Below, piece by piece: positions 31,815 to 33,266 of a DNA stretch of 33,266 nt (its first letter is position 1; each line of letters starts with the position of its first letter). The DNA is from Phycisphaerales bacterium (GTDB taxonomy: Bacteria > Planctomycetota > Phycisphaerae > Phycisphaerales > SM1A02), in the NCBI GenBank assembly GCA_009692045.1, contig SIAA01000021.1, positions 1 to 33,266 on the forward strand, written 5' to 3'. The notes under the pieces are model-generated. The model saw only the letters and a list, made by a program, of their open reading frames with translations. It ran no database searches and was not told where the DNA came from. Both the position numbers and the translations under genes were made by a program.

Positions 31815-33266
31815 TCAGAAACCACTTACGGCCGCCGCCCCGACTTCGTTGCGAAGGTCGGGGAACAGCTCATTCTCAGCTTCCTGCTGAATGATCACCT
31901 CAGGCCTGATGAGCAGCAGCAGGTTGGATTCAGTCTTGCTGCTGAGGCGATTGGTGAAGAAGCGATTCACGAAGGGAATCTTGGAAAGAACCGGCACGCC
32001 AACCTCGATCTCGATGTCGGAAACTCGTCGCTGCCCACCGAGGAGAATCGTGCCCTTGTCAGGCACGGAGACGGTGGTGGCAATCTGGGTTCCTGAAAGC
32101 GAGGGCAGCTGGATAGTGCCGCCGAACTGGCTGCCGCGCCCGCCCGCTGAGGTGTCGCCACCGACAGCGCCGGTGACGGGGACTGTTTCGAACTTCACAT
32201 TCTCATTGAGTCCGAACTGCACGGTCATCGTGACATAACGCCTATCGGCAGATACGACTGCCTCGACATCGAGCACGAATCCTTCGTAGACAACGCCAAT
32301 GGTCGGCGCAAATCCACCGGATGCGTCGCCGGTGACCGGCGTGAGATTGGAGACATAGGAGATCGCCTTGGCGACACTGATCCACGATCTCTGACCGTTG
32401 AACATGGTGAGCCGCGGAGCATTGAGCACAACATTGCGCTGATCAGCGCTGGTCGCCTGCACCAATAGGTCAACCTGCACATCATCGAGGTAGGTAAACG
32501 ATGAAGTCAGAGTTGGCGTGGCAAGTGCTGCAAGCCCGAAGGTCGAAAGGCCAGCGGCACCAAGAGTATTGATCAGGGGCAGTCCCTGTTGCTGGATGTT
32601 CACCGGTCCCATTCCATTGCTGGTGTAAGCACCGTAAGCATCGCCGTCCTTGCGAATACCGATGGGGTTATAGAAACCTCCATTGGTGGGCGGCAACTGT
32701 CCGTATGTGATGTTTCCGCCACCGCCGGGCCCGGCGCCGGTACCCGCGGCGTTGCCAGTCGCAGTCTGATTACCCGTCCCCGTTTGCCCCATGCCCTGCA
32801 TGATCAAGGGCTCCTTCAAGTGCCCAGCGGCTGGGTTGGGCGTAGCCGACCCGAGGACATTCTGAAAGAAGAAATCGCGCAACTGCATATTCGGATCCTG
32901 ATCACGAGCGTAGTCGTACATGCCAGGATTGGTATTGAAGTACAGATCAAAGTCAATGCCGATCTGCTCGAACCAATCGAGACTCACACTGATCAGGCGA
33001 CCCTCAATGTTGATCTGCAACGCTCTGATGGTGCGCAGCTGAGAGAGCAGCCCTTCGATCTGACGATGCACCTTGGGAGTTGTCGTGACAATCAACAGGC
33101 TCAGGTTGTAGGGCTGGATCTTGTGCTTGCCACCGGTGAGGTCCTCCCAGTCGGCATCATTGGCAGTCTGCTGCTCAATGAGGTCGATGATGTCCTGCAT
33201 CATTTCCTGTTTGTCGCGGCGCTCTGGTTCGCCTCCGGGCTCACCGAAGATTCCACCACCACCACC
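31815..33266 (-). CDS. Secretin (type II/III secretion or type IV pilus, 5' end outside window)
   Basis: Outer-membrane secretin C-terminal part; the frame is open to the window edge, and the ATG pair at 33198-33203 is not the real start. Seen: an N-domain fold (VHRQIEGLLSQLRTIRALQINIEGRLISVSLDWFEQIGIDFDLYF), the secretin core (NAPRLTMFNGQRSWISVAK; TTVSVPDKGTILLGGQRRVSDIEIEVGVPVLSKIPFVNRFFTNRLSSKTESNLLLLIRPEVI), which matches the GspD/PilQ family. Between them a long Gly/Thr/Asn-rich region (about 32650-32880) is longer than in GspD or PilQ. Secretins form the gated channel for proteins, pili or phage. Which system it serves cannot be told here. Downstream genes are regulatory, repair and sugar genes rather than other secretion components. 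Confidence 0.85.
   Translation of the reverse strand, partial: GGGGGIFGEPGGEPERRDKQEMMQDIIDLIEQQTANDADWEDLTGGKHKIQPYNLSLLIVTTTPKVHRQIEGLLSQLRTIRALQINIEGRLISVSLDWFEQIGIDFDLYFNTNPGMYDYARDQDPNMQLRDFFFQNVLGSATPNPAAGHLKEPLIMQGMGQTGTGNQTATGNAAGTGAGPGGGGNITYGQLPPTNGGFYNPIGIRKDGDAYGAYTSNGMGPVNIQQQGLPLINTLGAAGLSTFGLAALATPTLTSSFTYLDDVQVDLLVQATSADQRNVVLNAPRLTMFNGQRSWISVAKAISYVSNLTPVTGDASGGFAPTIGVVYEGFVLDVEAVVSADRRYVTMTVQFGLNENVKFETVPVTGAVGGDTSAGGRGSQFGGTIQLPSLSGTQIATTVSVPDKGTILLGGQRRVSDIEIEVGVPVLSKIPFVNRFFTNRLSSKTESNLLLLIRPEVIIQQEAENELFPDLRNEVGAAAVSGF

Noticed and set aside
1-33266. Search for a defence, phage, transposon or secondary-metabolite system
   Set aside because: No transposase, integrase, helicase-nuclease, polyketide or toxin-antitoxin signature was recognised; genes are mainly housekeeping and envelope functions.

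Overview
The window looks like chromosome of a GC-rich planctomycete, most likely of class Phycisphaerae. The best clue is a multihaem cytochrome whose C-terminus carries a short dockerin-like double EF-hand module, a tail common on secreted Phycisphaerae proteins. Supporting clues are DapL (LL-diaminopimelate aminotransferase), a very large tricorn-type protease homolog, several long secreted proteins of unrecognised family, and frequent GTG starts. I see no tRNA, rRNA, insertion sequence, phage gene, CRISPR array or defence locus. Coding density is very high and no gap between genes reaches 300 bases.

Layout. 1-2259 (+): end of an FG-GAP/VCBS surface protein. 2256-3494 (-): DegT-type sugar aminotransferase, divergent from a GH57 glycosidase (3594-4805, +). 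4847-8787 (-): a long secreted protein, a UPF0104-type membrane protein and pyrE, tightly packed. 8846-16104 (+): a secreted helical protein, oppA-oppB, a lipoprotein, a pentahaem cytochrome and inorganic pyrophosphatase. 16145-19840 (+): tricorn-like protease interrupted by a Pro/Ala/Glu tandem repeat. 19818-22648 (-): dapL, a PmtA-like methyltransferase and a probable lipoprotein. 22695-27615 (+): a secreted esterase, rlmE and an 863-residue secreted protein. 27612-33266 (-): a close-packed seven-gene cluster of secretin (5' end outside the window), STAS anti-anti-sigma factor, RsbW-like kinase, Gfo/Idh/MocA dehydrogenase, endonuclease IV, TPR lipoprotein and queF.

The most notable signal is in the spacing upstream of start codons. 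Nine genes have a -10-like hexamer of the form TANNNT exactly six bases before the start codon: degT, GH57, pyrE, the 849-residue gene, oppA (if it starts at GTG 9922), ppa, tricorn, esterase and the 863-residue gene. Three more have such a hexamer 9-12 bases before the start. Genes inside close-packed clusters lack it, and two genes (the cytochrome and queF) instead have a GGAG Shine-Dalgarno sequence. This is what widespread leaderless transcription would look like, and it also helps choose start codons. A related oddity is that three of the four convergent gene pairs overlap at their stop codons, leaving no room for intrinsic terminators.

Most genes are housekeeping or envelope functions: pyrimidine, lysine/peptidoglycan and queuosine synthesis, rRNA methylation, DNA repair, sugar-nucleotide chemistry and secretion. 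I do not see a clear new multi-gene system. The best leads are the leaderless promoter grammar, a possible operator upstream of the pmtA-like/dapL pair, and the cytochrome-dockerin fusion.
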